The notes: generated by a model from the sequence alone, not told the origin. A stretch of DNA of 53,687 nt from Claveliimonas acetigenes (GCF_025567385.1 NZ_JAOQJU010000020.1:1-53687); one strand, 5' to 3'; counted from the stretch's first letter, positions 9,206 to 17,883 are shown. Made by a program: numbers and translations.

Positions 9206-9610
9206 TTAGCCTTTTCCCATCCGAAGAATTGCCAGCGAAAGCATAATATTCAACCTATTCTCATTCGCGGTAATATCACATTTTAAAATCTCTCTGACTG
9301 CATTCATTTTGTACTTCAAAGTATTTTTATGAAAAAAAAGGTGTTCCGCAGTCCTCGTCAAATTACACTCACATTGAAAAAAAGCATCCAGAAGTTTCAG
9401 ATAATCTGTTCCATTCTTCCTATCATACTCGATAAGCTTCCCCAGCGTTTTTTCAACAAATGCCTGATATATCTGTTCGTCTTTTCTGTCTGCAAGTATT
9501 TGGTAGACGCCGATTTCTTCATAGCATAAAATCCTGCCTGCCGTCACAGTTCCTATAAGACCGTAATCTGCATAGATTTCCTTATAAAGCCTATTTAACT
9601 CCACCGCCAT
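9206..9610 (-). CDS. Short PucR/CdaR-type helix-turn-helix protein, probably truncated
   Basis: 134 aa from an ATG with GCAGGAG seven bases upstream; an in-frame GTG at 9634 has no good site. The C-terminal part (about 65-125) matches the PucR C-terminal HTH domain (LLDAFFQCECNLTRTAEHLFFHKNTLKYKMN in sense). The first 60 residues look like the end of the GGDEF-like sensor domain (RILCYEEIGVYQIL). Full PucR/CdaR regulators are about 370-550 aa, so the sensory part is missing. It may be a degraded gene, or a stand-alone DNA-binding protein, as it has its own good start. The target is unknown. Confidence 0.6.
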   Translation of the reverse strand: MAVELNRLYKEIYADYGLIGTVTAGRILCYEEIGVYQILADRKDEQIYQAFVEKTLGKLIEYDRKNGTDYLKLLDAFFQCECNLTRTAEHLFFHKNTLKYKMNAVREILKCDITANENRLNIMLSLAILRMGKG

Positions 9611-9752
9611 TTTTATCTCCTGCCCTTCTGTCACTCTTTTTGCATTCTACCACATCTTCTGCTTTCCCACTTTATCCCGAGGGGACAATTTTTCACTTTT
9701 TTTCTGTCAAGGATGAACATAGAAAACCTCTTCACCCTGTGTTACAGTATTA

Positions 9753-9860
9753 TCGGAAACAAAATTAAGAGTTCTTACAACCCCGATTTAATGTTTCCGA
9801 TTGCAAAACTCTAGATTGCAAAAGAACCAGGGCTTGATACACCCTGGTTCTTTTGTTATA
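9753..9860 (+). ncRNA. Candidate structured RNA: pseudoknot plus terminator
   Basis: The 388-bp gap between the HTH gene and pgm has no gene but contains interleaved inverted repeats. TCGGAAACA (9753-9761) pairs with TGTTTCCGA (9792-9800), and AGAGTT (9768-9773) pairs with AACTCT (9807-9812). Because the second pair crosses the first, the RNA could form an H-type pseudoknot. A 13-bp terminator hairpin (9820-9854) follows. No plus-strand gene lies downstream, so a small RNA is more likely than a riboswitch. No clear promoter was found, and a minus-strand origin (pgm 3' region) is possible. I do not recognise a known family. Confidence 0.35.
9820..9854. terminator. Bidirectional terminator hairpin
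   Basis: AAAAGAACCAGGG (9820-9832) pairs perfectly with CCCTGGTTCTTTT (9842-9854). It has a U-run on either strand, so it can end pgm transcripts (minus) or the candidate RNA (plus). Confidence 0.8.
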
Positions 9861-10022
9861 TCTGAACTTAAAACTCTAAATCACTTTAAAACCTTGCGCC
9901 CGGTTCAGTACTGCATCTCTTATGAATGTAAACACTGAAACATTGAAATATAAATACCCCGATATCAGTATCGGCAATTTTCTATCCGGATGTCTACTTT
10001 TATTCTCAGTTTCTATATCAGC

Positions 10023-11705
10023 CTATGCCAGTATTGGTTTCAGAGCTTCTGCCAGTTTATCCTTCTGAGCCTGTGCCTCTGCCAGGTCTTTTCCCAATGT
10101 CGTAAAGTATGTCTTAATCTTTGGCTCTGTACCGGACGGACGAACGATAACCGCTGCTCCGCCTTCCAGATCATAAATCAGGACATTCGCCGCCGGAAGT
10201 CCTGTCTCTTCCGGTTTCTTAAAGTCTGTAACTTTCACTACCGTATAACCGCCAATCTCTGTCGGCGGATTCTTACGCAACTCTTCCATAATTCCTGCCA
10301 TCTTATCCATACCGGACAGACCCGGGAACTCAAAGCTGTCAACCTTATTCAGGTAACGTCCGTACTGTGCATAAATCTCTTCCAGGCGCTGCTTAATGGA
10401 AGAACCGATACTGCGGTAGTATGCTGCCATCTCACAAATTAACATAGAACCGATAATCGCATCTTTATCACGTACATATGGTCCTGCCAGGTAGCCATAG
10501 CTTTCCTCAAATCCAAAGATAAAGCGGTCTACTTCTCCCGCCGCCTCCAGAGTGGCAATCTGGTCTCCAATCCACTTGAAGCCGGTCAGAACACTTCTGA
10601 GTTCTACACCATAATGTGCAGCTACCGCATCTGCAAGCGGCGTGGATACGATAGATTTTACTGCAACCGGATTCTCCGGCATCGTGCCATTCTCAATCCG
10701 GCCCGCACAGATATAATCTAACAGAAGGACTCCAACCTCATTGCCGGATACCAGCTCATAGGAGCCATCCGGGCACTTAATTGCAATACCTACACGGTCA
10801 GCATCCGGATCGGTAGCCAACATCAGATCCGCTCCTGACTTCTCTGCCAGTTCAAGACCTAATTTCAATGCCTCGAAAATCTCCGGGTTCGGATATGGGC
10901 ATGTAGGGAAGTTGCCGTCCGGATACTGCTGCTCCGGAACAATCGTAATATCATCAATACCAATGTCATTCAGAACACGGGTAACCGGAACCAGGCCGCT
11001 GCCGTTAAGCGGAGAATATACTAACTTCAGCCCCGCCGTCTTGCAAAGTCCCGGGCGGACGCTGCGCGCTTCAATCGCAGCGTAAAGAGCTTCTTTACAA
11101 TCATCTCCCACATAGGCGATCAGACCTGCTTCCATTCCCTCTTCAAAGCTCATCATCTTAGCACCTTCAAGGATATCTGTCTTCTGAATCTCTGCATACA
11201 CAATATCTGCTGCCTCATCCGTCATCTGGCAGCCGTCCGGGCCATATGCCTTATATCCGTTGTATTTTGCCGGGTTATGAGACGCCGTAACCATAATGCC
11301 GGCATTTGCCTCATAATAACGGGTTGCAAAACTCAACGCCGGAACCGGCATAAGAGCGTCGTAAATGCGGACTTTAATCCCATTTGCCGCAAGAACACAC
11401 GCTGCTGTCTTAGCAAACACATCACTCTTAATACGGCTGTCATAACTGATTGCAACCAGTTGATTGCCTCCCTGTGTTTTCACCCAGTTTGCCAGTCCCT
11501 GCGTTGCCTGGCGTACAACATAAATATTCATACGGTTGGAACCGGCGCCCAGCACACCTCTGAGGCCTGCAGTACCAAACTTCAGAGAAACCGCGAACCG
11601 TTCCTTAATCTCTTCTTCCTTACCGGCGATTTCCTTCAGTTCTGCTGTCAGGTCAGCATCCTCCAGGTCAGCATCAGCCCAGCGTTTGTAGTCGTCCATG
11701 TACAT
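10023..11705 (-). CDS. Phosphoglucomutase/phosphomannomutase family protein
   Basis: 560 aa, the length of the large alpha-phosphohexomutases of Firmicutes (PgcA type). It interconverts hexose 1- and 6-phosphates in the cytoplasm, linking glycolysis to glycogen and cell-wall sugars. The phosphoserine loop TASHNPAKYNGYK (near residue 143), the metal-binding loop DPDADRVG (near 300) and the sugar-specificity GFEESYGY (near 400) are all present, as is the C-terminal phosphate-binding RPSGTEPKIK. The start ATG has AGGTGAGTAACG upstream. It stands alone between two intergenic regions. Glucose versus mannose preference cannot be read from sequence, so no symbol is given. Confidence 0.9.
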   Translation of the reverse strand: MYMDDYKRWADADLEDADLTAELKEIAGKEEEIKERFAVSLKFGTAGLRGVLGAGSNRMNIYVVRQATQGLANWVKTQGGNQLVAISYDSRIKSDVFAKTAACVLAANGIKVRIYDALMPVPALSFATRYYEANAGIMVTASHNPAKYNGYKAYGPDGCQMTDEAADIVYAEIQKTDILEGAKMMSFEEGMEAGLIAYVGDDCKEALYAAIEARSVRPGLCKTAGLKLVYSPLNGSGLVPVTRVLNDIGIDDITIVPEQQYPDGNFPTCPYPNPEIFEALKLGLELAEKSGADLMLATDPDADRVGIAIKCPDGSYELVSGNEVGVLLLDYICAGRIENGTMPENPVAVKSIVSTPLADAVAAHYGVELRSVLTGFKWIGDQIATLEAAGEVDRFIFGFEESYGYLAGPYVRDKDAIIGSMLICEMAAYYRSIGSSIKQRLEEIYAQYGRYLNKVDSFEFPGLSGMDKMAGIMEELRKNPPTEIGGYTVVKVTDFKKPEETGLPAANVLIYDLEGGAAVIVRPSGTEPKIKTYFTTLGKDLAEAQAQKDKLAEALKPILA

Positions 11706-11863
11706 CGTTACTCACCTATCCTTTAATCATTATAGAAGGTATTTCCATAAATATATACCTATGTTTAATTTTAAATAATTTAGAGACAGGTGTCAATCTA
11801 TTCTTGTTAATATTCCACACTTTATAACAATTCCTTCCGTAAAATCCTGTCAATTTATTACAA

Positions 11864-13099
11864 TTACAGAAACAGAACTTCTAATGCATTCTCTACCGCC
11901 TTTTTATAACTCATTTTTTTAACACCGACCGTCGCCACAATAGCCACACTTCCTATTTTCGTCCCATTGATAGAATAGACAACTTCTCCCACCTTATCTC
12001 CTTCTTTAACTGGAGCAGCCACATCACCCTGCGTAATGATCTTTTTTTCTATCTTACTTAAATCCGCCCCTTCCACATCAATATACTGAAATGGTTCCGC
12101 CTGTTTTACCGGAACTTCCTTTTCTTCACCTGATGCAACCGGGACCGGGTCAAGCCGTCCGCTTCCATCATCTATGTATTTCATACATTTGCCAAACCCA
12201 TAATCCAAAAGAGTTCTGGCATCCTGAAACCGCATCTTAGAATCCGGCGCAGCCATGATAACCGCAATCAAATCTATATCGTTTTTCCTGGCAGTAGCAG
12301 AGACACAGAATTTCGCCTCTCCGGTAGACCCTGTTTTCAATCCGGTCGTATACTCATACTGCCGTACCAACTTATTGGTATTCGCAAGTCCGAATTCACT
12401 GGAACCTTTATTTGTCGTATGTGTAATATTTTCCATCCAAATCATAGAATAGTTTTCAATCTGCGGATATTTGGTAACCATTTCCTGCGACATAAGCGCA
12501 ATGTCCCTTGCTGTCGTCAGATGTCCTTCCGTGTCCAGCCCACAGCAGTTTACAAAATGCGTATGCTCCATTCCAAGTCCGGCCGCACGTTCGTTCATAT
12601 GATTTACAAATTCTTCCTCGCTGCCCCACACATACTCTGCCATCGCCACACAGGCGTCGTTAGCGCTGGCAACCGCAATACACTTTATCATTGTTTCTAC
12701 CGTCTGCGTCTCTCCGGCTTCCAGAAACACCTGAGAACCACCCATGGATGCCGCATGTTCGGAGGTTGTCACCTCATCCTCCAGTCCGATTTTTCCTTCT
12801 TCAAGTGCATCAAAGATCAGTAAAAGCGTCATGATCTTGGTAACACTTGCCGGCGGACGCTGAGTGTCGGCATCTTTCTCGTAAATGACAGTTCCGGTAG
12901 AAGCCTCCATTAAAATAGCAGACGGTGCGGATATCTCTACCCCTCCCGTCTGCTTCTCTTCTGTACTTTCTTCCACGTTCCCTTCTATCGTTTCTTGCTC
13001 TGTTGTCTCTTCTTCATATGCGATTCCATAATTATCTGCTGCCATTACAGGTTGCGCACACAGCATTACACAAAGTATCAGTGCCAGAAAACGTCTCAT
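11864..13099 (-). CDS. D-alanyl-D-alanine carboxypeptidase (serine-type, S11/PBP5-DacF family)
   Basis: 411 aa, exported: signal peptide about residues 1-20, cut near VMAADN. It removes the terminal D-Ala from peptidoglycan stem peptides. The active-site motifs are complete: Ser85-x-x-Lys88 (SVTK), Ser145-Ala-Asn147 and Lys255-Thr-Gly. A C-terminal PBP5-associated beta domain (about 310-400) follows. A Glu/Thr-rich segment (about 28-52) separates signal and catalytic domain. The ATG at 13099 has GGAG eight bases upstream; the TTG six bases further up is less likely. It is divergent from the DUF4317 gene. Spore-specific DacF versus vegetative DacA cannot be decided, as no clear sporulation promoter was seen. 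Confidence 0.9.
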   Translation of the reverse strand: MRRFLALILCVMLCAQPVMAADNYGIAYEEETTEQETIEGNVEESTEEKQTGGVEISAPSAILMEASTGTVIYEKDADTQRPPASVTKIMTLLLIFDALEEGKIGLEDEVTTSEHAASMGGSQVFLEAGETQTVETMIKCIAVASANDACVAMAEYVWGSEEEFVNHMNERAAGLGMEHTHFVNCCGLDTEGHLTTARDIALMSQEMVTKYPQIENYSMIWMENITHTTNKGSSEFGLANTNKLVRQYEYTTGLKTGSTGEAKFCVSATARKNDIDLIAVIMAAPDSKMRFQDARTLLDYGFGKCMKYIDDGSGRLDPVPVASGEEKEVPVKQAEPFQYIDVEGADLSKIEKKIITQGDVAAPVKEGDKVGEVVYSINGTKIGSVAIVATVGVKKMSYKKAVENALEVLFL

Positions 13100-13224
13100 C
13101 GGCAACTCTCCATACCGTATCGATTACTACTAGTGTAATATGATGTTTAAGAAAATATGACTGGCATATCCATTTTCGTTGTGATAAGATAAAAAACAGT
13201 ATATTCGTGAAAGAGGTTTTACAT

Positions 13225-14346
13225 ATGAATAAAAAAGAAATATTAGAAATCCGTAAGCAATTCAGCCCACAGAACTGTGCCATCACCCGCATCTGCGGAT
13301 GTTACGTTGATGGCGACAAGGAAAAAAAGCTGGAATTTAAAGAAGCATTCCTGTCTCTTCCTGAGGAAGAAGAATTTAAATACTTCGACATTTTCAAAAA
13401 AACCCTGTCCGGCACCGTAGGGAAGAATCTCCTCAACATGGGATTTCCGTTAGATCAGGAATTCAAAGGAGGCACACAAGATTTCCTATTACAGCTTAAA
13501 AACAGCAAGCTGACCGACGATATCCTTCTGTCGGAATTCTACGATAAAGTAGTAGAGAGCTATGATTTTGGAGAACATTATCTGATTCTCCTCATTCATG
13601 CCGCCTACGATGTCCCCGGGCGTGCATCCGACGGGATGGAGATGTTTGATGCATCTGACACTGTGTACGACTTTATCTTGTGCAGTATCTGTCCTGTAAG
13701 TCTCTCAAAGGCGGGCCTTTGCTATAATGCAGAGAAAAATGCAATCGAAGACCGCATCCGCGACTGGATCGTAGGAGAACCTGCCACAGGCTTTTTATTC
13801 CCCGCTTTCAATGACAGGAGCAGCGACCTTCACAACCTGCTCTACTATTCTAAAAAGCCTGAGGAACTTCAGGATTATTTTGTAGAACAAGTCTTAGGCT
13901 GCAATGAAGTCATGTCCGCAGGTACACAGAAGGATTCCTTCCATACAATCCTCAGTGATACCCTGGGAGAAAGCTGTAATTATGAAATAGTGAAATCTAT
14001 CCATGAAAACCTGAATGAGATGATAGAAGAAAATAAAGAAAGTCTGGATTCTTTCGCCCTGGATAAAAAAGATATGCGCCGTCTCCTATCCGTAAGCGGC
14101 GTGGCGGAAGAAAATCTGGAGTCCTTTGATAAAGATTATGATGAAGCTGTTGGAGAAAAGAGCACGCTCCTTGTCTCCAACATCGCAAGCACACGAAAAT
14201 TCAACATCAAAACTCCGGAGATTGTAATCAATGTAAATCCGGAACGGGCAGACCTGGTAGAAATCAGAGAAATCGACGGTAGAAAATGCCTTGTCATTCC
14301 TGTTGACAGCGAAGTGGAGGTCAACGGAATAAACGTGAAATCCTAA
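13225..14346 (+). CDS. DUF4317 family protein
   Basis: 373 aa from the ATG at 13225, preceded by AAGAGG; an in-frame GTG at 13207 contributes that ribosome-binding site and is not the start. The sequence opens MNKKEILEIRKQFSPQNC and continues with CGCYVDGDKEK, which I recognise as DUF4317, a family common in Clostridia with no known function. No signal peptide, membrane segment or catalytic motif is evident; it is rich in acidic residues and likely cytoplasmic. Its 3' end overlaps the convergent pentapeptide-repeat gene by 4 bp. Confidence 0.75.
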   Translation: MNKKEILEIRKQFSPQNCAITRICGCYVDGDKEKKLEFKEAFLSLPEEEEFKYFDIFKKTLSGTVGKNLLNMGFPLDQEFKGGTQDFLLQLKNSKLTDDILLSEFYDKVVESYDFGEHYLILLIHAAYDVPGRASDGMEMFDASDTVYDFILCSICPVSLSKAGLCYNAEKNAIEDRIRDWIVGEPATGFLFPAFNDRSSDLHNLLYYSKKPEELQDYFVEQVLGCNEVMSAGTQKDSFHTILSDTLGESCNYEIVKSIHENLNEMIEENKESLDSFALDKKDMRRLLSVSGVAEENLESFDKDYDEAVGEKSTLLVSNIASTRKFNIKTPEIVINVNPERADLVEIREIDGRKCLVIPVDSEVEVNGINVKS

Positions 14347-15053
14347 TACCCGATGGCCTCTTCCCGGGTCATCCAGAAATGGATTCCCGTAGTGGAATCC
14401 ATCCACCGGTCTTCATTGAAATCCTTCACTTCTACCCACTGCCCTTTCCGGTACACAAAGTTTTCATCTACCAGAGACCAAGCTTCATCAAATTCCTCTG
14501 TAGAATCAAAACTCTTAATGGTAAGCACCTTTGCTTTATTACATCTGCAGGAAGGCAGGGTCGCCGATGTACGCTTGGCATCTGCCGGAATCAGAAGCTG
14601 TACCAGCCGGTCGTTGACACATTTCTTGTAGCCAAGGATCGGTCCGGTCTCCGGGCAGTGCATCCGAAACCACTGCGTATTCTCATCTGACACAATATCG
14701 TCCAATACCGCATGCTCCAGTACTGCCGCAAAAAGATTGGCACCTTTGATATTGCAGCCAGTCATATCACACCCCCTCATACACGCCCCATACAGATTCG
14801 CATTTTCAAAAATCACTTTTCTGAGAGAGCACCCATCCAAACCAGCATTCATAATACTGGATCCTGTAAGGTCCGCTCCGTCAAAAACCACATTTTGAAA
14901 CATACATAAATCAAATTTAATATAAGAAAGATCCTTTCTCGACAGATCCATATCGTCAAACTCCAGATCGGATAGATCCAACACCTCTCCACGGACACGC
15001 CCTTTCAATCTTTCTTCCAGTTCTTCTTTGCTTAATTTATACAAATAACTCAC
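14343..15053 (-). CDS. Pentapeptide-repeat protein with C-terminal DUF5758-like domain
   Basis: 236 aa. Residues about 22-115 hold pentapeptide repeats of the A(D/N)LxX type (DLSDL, DLSRKDLSYI, GADLTGSSI, NANLYGACM, GANLFAAVL), which fold as a quadrilateral beta-helix. The C-terminal region (about 140-236, ending HFWMTREEAIGY) fits the DUF5758 domain often fused to such repeats. The biochemical role is unknown; some pentapeptide proteins mimic DNA and bind gyrase, but nothing here shows that. It follows the PrdX-like gene by 11 bp, so the two are probably co-transcribed. Confidence 0.7.
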   Translation of the reverse strand: MSYLYKLSKEELEERLKGRVRGEVLDLSDLEFDDMDLSRKDLSYIKFDLCMFQNVVFDGADLTGSSIMNAGLDGCSLRKVIFENANLYGACMRGCDMTGCNIKGANLFAAVLEHAVLDDIVSDENTQWFRMHCPETGPILGYKKCVNDRLVQLLIPADAKRTSATLPSCRCNKAKVLTIKSFDSTEEFDEAWSLVDENFVYRKGQWVEVKDFNEDRWMDSTTGIHFWMTREEAIGY

Positions 15054-15064
15054 CCCAATCCGCT

Positions 15065-15607
15065 TTATAAATCAACAATTCTTGGTCTGTGATGTGTGTA
15101 GGGAAGGAACTTTTTAAGGAGATCCCGGGTTTTAAACTTCAGGTGGGTAGTATTGATTCCTGTATTACATACAAACCATTCCTGCTCTGCCACTTCCTTA
15201 TCAATAATTAATTGAACATAATCATCCTTGTCATTCAAAAGCCCTACCACACTGGCAGAACCCGGTTTCGTCCCCAGATGCTCCCACATATGTTCCGGTG
15301 AGGCAAAAGACATATGGGAGACTCCCAGCTTTTTACTGAAAGAAGCGGTATCAAACGCCTTTTCCTCCGGCATTACAAGCAGAAAGAAGCTGGTCTTCTT
15401 CTGATTACACAAAAATACATCCTTTCTCACAGGTGCACCCAATACTTTTCCGATATCCGAGCACTCCTCCATAGAAGATGCCGGTTCATTATCCACCCGC
15501 CAGAATGGTATGCCCAGCTTCGTAAACACTTTATATACTTCCTGTTCCAGCGGAACACGTTCTTTTACATCGTCCGGAACAGTCGTTACAATATCACTTA
15601 TATACAT
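15065..15607 (-). CDS. PrdX/YbaK-family aminoacyl-tRNA deacylase
   Basis: 180 aa from an ATG with GGAGGG seven bases upstream; the longer frame from 15628 has no such site. The sequence matches the free-standing prolyl-tRNA synthetase editing-domain family (PrdX, ProX): EQEVYKVFTKLGIPFWRVDNEPASSMEE near the start, GAPVRKDVFLCN, and PGSASVVGLLND. These proteins hydrolyse mischarged tRNAPro (Ala- or Cys-tRNAPro). In amino-acid-fermenting Clostridia, PrdX sits near proline reductase, but no prd genes are in this window, so the role is probably translational quality control. It is followed by the pentapeptide-repeat gene. Confidence 0.75.
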   Translation of the reverse strand: MYISDIVTTVPDDVKERVPLEQEVYKVFTKLGIPFWRVDNEPASSMEECSDIGKVLGAPVRKDVFLCNQKKTSFFLLVMPEEKAFDTASFSKKLGVSHMSFASPEHMWEHLGTKPGSASVVGLLNDKDDYVQLIIDKEVAEQEWFVCNTGINTTHLKFKTRDLLKKFLPYTHHRPRIVDL

Positions 15608-15687
15608 AGGTATTCCCTCCGACTTCATTTTGTTTTATAATGGTTATTATAATTCAATCCTATAAAAAAGAAAAGAGGTACACACGA

Positions 15688-16287
15688 ATGAAATATATTT
15701 TGGCATCCGCCTCCCCAAGAAGAAAAGAATTACTGTCCCTTGCCGGATTTGACTTTGAAGTTATCCCTTCCGGCATAGAAGAAAAAATCACAAAAACCAT
15801 ACCCTCCGAAGTTGTCATAGAGCTTGCACTGCAAAAAGCGGAAGATGTCTATCTCTGCCACACAGAAAATAATTGTACCATCATCGGAGCCGATACAGTA
15901 GTTGCATACCGGGACGAAATCCTTGGCAAGCCCAAAGATGAAAACGACGCTTTCGACATGCTATCCATGCTGTCCGACCGCACGCACCAGGTATATACCG
16001 GAGTTGCCCTGATTACCACCGAAAAAGGCATAAAGCACACCCGTACCTTTGCGGTTCGTACTGACGTAACCTTTTATCCTCTCTCACGGCAGGAGATTGA
16101 GGCATATATCGAAACAAAAGACCCTATGGACAAGGCTGGAGCCTATGGCATCCAGGGACCTTTTGCCGTCCATGTAAAGGAAATCCACGGTGATTATAAT
16201 AACGTAGTAGGGCTGCCAATCTCCCGCCTGTATCAGGAAATGAAAAAGACGCTCACACCGAAATGTAAACGTCTTGTATTTGAATAA
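15688..16287 (+). CDS. maf: Maf-like nucleoside triphosphate pyrophosphatase
   Basis: 199 aa from the ATG at 15688, with AAAGAGG upstream. It matches the Maf/YhdE family: MKYILASASPRRKELLSL at the start (SxxR phosphate-binding motif), the IIGADTVV motif, LGKPKD and DKAGAYGIQG. The family hydrolyses dTTP, UTP or modified nucleotides to monophosphates and has been linked to septum inhibition. It is on the plus strand and ends 4 bp from the convergent aminotransferase. Confidence 0.93.
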   Translation: MKYILASASPRRKELLSLAGFDFEVIPSGIEEKITKTIPSEVVIELALQKAEDVYLCHTENNCTIIGADTVVAYRDEILGKPKDENDAFDMLSMLSDRTHQVYTGVALITTEKGIKHTRTFAVRTDVTFYPLSRQEIEAYIETKDPMDKAGAYGIQGPFAVHVKEIHGDYNNVVGLPISRLYQEMKKTLTPKCKRLVFE

Positions 16288-16291
16288 TATT

Positions 16292-17521
16292 CTATGCTGC
16301 CTGTGCTTTTTTTACGGCTTCTTCGATAGCTGCCTTCATAATCTCTACTACCTGATCCACGTCTTCCTTGGTAGCGGTAAGAGGCGGAATCATTCTATTG
16401 ATATTGTCACCAATTGCTGTAATTAAAGCATGGCGCTTAAATGTATTCCATTTTACATCCATAGCAATTGGGATGTCATATTCACATCCTACCAGCAGAC
16501 CGCGTCCTCTTGCTTCTACCACATGCGGAAGCTTTGCCAGCTTCTCTACAAAATAGGCTCCCACTTCTTTTGCATTTTCACTCAAGTGGTTATCTAAAAT
16601 CTCAGACACAGAAGCAAGTGCTGCTGCACATGCAACCGGATGTCCGCCGTAAGTAGATCCATGTGTTCCGGCACCAAGAGCTGCCGCCACTTCTTTCCTT
16701 GCACAGCATGCTCCAATCGGCATTCCGCCTCCCATAGCCTTCGCCATAGAAACAGCGTCCGGTTTTACACCATATCCCATATATGCCATCGGAGCGCCTG
16801 TACGTCCCCATCCGGTCTGAACTTCATCAAGAAGCAAAAGCATATCATTGTCATCACAAAGCTTCCTGAGTCCTTCCATAAATTCCTGTGTTGCCGGATG
16901 AACTCCGCCTTCGCCCTGTACGGGCTCTATCATAATTGCGATTGTATTCTTTGTAACCTTGGATACAAAATCTTCCAAGTTGTTATATTCTGCATAAACA
17001 AATCCGGGAACCATCGGTCCAAAACCTTTGTGGATTGCAGAATCCGGCTGTCCTGTTGCAGACATAGAACCAAATGTTCTTCCATGGAACCCTTCTTTTG
17101 CGGTAATAATTTCATATCTGTCCGGTCCATAGTTGTCGATGCCGTACTTTCTTGCCATCTTAATCATACACTCGTTCGCTTCTGTTCCTGAATTCTGATA
17201 AAAGATCTTATCCATTCCAATGGTATCACAAATTTTCTTAGAAAGCAGCGCCTGAGGTACCGTATATGGATAATTAAACGTATGCATGATATCATCCATC
17301 TGATCCTTTACGGCCGCTACTACTTTGGGATTCCTGTTACCTGGACTATTTACAGCAACACCGCCGTAGAAATCCAGATATGCCTCTCCTTTTTCATCAT
17401 ACAGATACATTCCCTCTGCACGTTCTGCAATAAAGTCATATCTCGGATAGGTCTCCACCATATATTTTTTAACCATATCTTTTAATTCTTTGGCTGTCAG
17501 TCCAGTATCTTTCAGTTTCAT
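16292..17521 (-). CDS. Class-III PLP aminotransferase (acetylornithine aminotransferase-like)
   Basis: 409 aa from an ATG with GGAGAGGG upstream. It is a fold-type-I, class-III PLP enzyme: GTEANECMIKMARKY for phosphate binding, FHGRTFGSM, LLLDEVQTGWGRTG with the conserved Asp, and the PLP lysine in SMAKAMGGGMPIG. The ending GRGLLVGCEYD and RMIPPLTATKEDVD are typical. ArgD (acetylornithine + 2-oxoglutarate) is the closest common assignment, but ornithine, GABA and related aminotransferases share these motifs. No other arginine gene is adjacent; argR and carAB lie elsewhere in the window. It has its own promoter and an unusual leader hairpin. Confidence 0.8.
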   Translation of the reverse strand: MKLKDTGLTAKELKDMVKKYMVETYPRYDFIAERAEGMYLYDEKGEAYLDFYGGVAVNSPGNRNPKVVAAVKDQMDDIMHTFNYPYTVPQALLSKKICDTIGMDKIFYQNSGTEANECMIKMARKYGIDNYGPDRYEIITAKEGFHGRTFGSMSATGQPDSAIHKGFGPMVPGFVYAEYNNLEDFVSKVTKNTIAIMIEPVQGEGGVHPATQEFMEGLRKLCDDNDMLLLLDEVQTGWGRTGAPMAYMGYGVKPDAVSMAKAMGGGMPIGACCARKEVAAALGAGTHGSTYGGHPVACAAALASVSEILDNHLSENAKEVGAYFVEKLAKLPHVVEARGRGLLVGCEYDIPIAMDVKWNTFKRHALITAIGDNINRMIPPLTATKEDVDQVVEIMKAAIEEAVKKAQAA

Positions 17522-17555
17522 ATCTATCCCTCTCCTTTTTGTTAAAATAAAAAAA

Positions 17556-17582
17556 GGTGTCACGCATCTCATGCGTGGCACC
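17556..17582 (-). promoter_or_regulatory. Leader hairpin with U-run before the aminotransferase gene
   Basis: GGTGCCACGCAT and ATGCGTGACACC pair on the minus strand with a GAG loop and one mismatch, followed by seven Ts. It begins about 13 nt after the predicted start point and ends about 35 nt before the start codon. It looks like an intrinsic terminator inside the 5' leader (attenuator) or a 5' protecting stem. Confidence 0.55.
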
Positions 17583-17601
17583 CTTGCCTTCTACGGTTCA
17601 T

Positions 17602-17630
17602 AGTATATACCCGGAAACTTCTCCCGTCAA
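17602..17630 (-). promoter_or_regulatory. Sigma-A promoter of the aminotransferase gene
   Basis: TTGACG (17625-17630) and TATACT (17602-17607) on the minus strand, 17-bp spacer. Confidence 0.7.
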
Positions 17631-17665
17631 TACCTTTTTTGAAAATTTTTAAATTCTTATATTAT

Positions 17666-17698
17666 AAAAATAGAGTGTTTCTTCAACACTCTATTTTT
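17666..17698 (-). terminator. rpsU terminator
   Basis: AAAAATAGAGTGTT pairs with AACACTCTATTTTT around a 5-nt loop, 9 bp past the rpsU stop. Confidence 0.85.
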
Positions 17699-17706
17699 GC
17701 ACATGA

Positions 17707-17883
17707 TTAATTATATTTACGTTTTCTTGCAGCTTCAGATTTCTTTTTACGTCTAACACTTGGTTTTTCGTAATGTTCTCTCTTGCGAATCTCCTGCTGA
17801 ATCCCAGCCTTTGCACAGTTTCTTTTGAATCTGCGTAAAGCGCTGTCCAACGTCTCGTTTTCTTTAACGATTACATTTGACAT
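17707..17883 (-). CDS. rpsU: 30S ribosomal protein S21
   Basis: 58 aa, the normal length for S21. The translation opens MSNVIVKENETLDSALRRF and ends with the basic RRKKKSEAARKRKYN tail. S21 is a small, highly basic protein of the 30S subunit that takes part in mRNA binding near the 16S 3' end. The gene is single, with its own sigma-A promoter (17963-17990) and its own terminator (17666-17698). It lies between alaS and the aminotransferase. Confidence 0.95.
   Translation of the reverse strand: MSNVIVKENETLDSALRRFKRNCAKAGIQQEIRKREHYEKPSVRRKKKSEAARKRKYN

Noticed and set aside
17569..17601. A 10-codon ORF (MNRRRQGCHA) with three Arg codons overlapping the aminotransferase leader hairpin, like an arginine attenuation peptide.
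   Set aside because: Its ATG directly follows the -10 hexamer, so it lies upstream of the expected transcription start, and it has no ribosome-binding site. It could only be read from rpsU read-through, which a strong terminator blocks.
17546..17630. T-box riboswitch before the aminotransferase gene (leader contains AAGGGTGCCACGC, a little like the T-box motif).
   Set aside because: Only about 75 nt lie between promoter and gene, too short for stem I, and the UGGN bulge of the antiterminator is not present.
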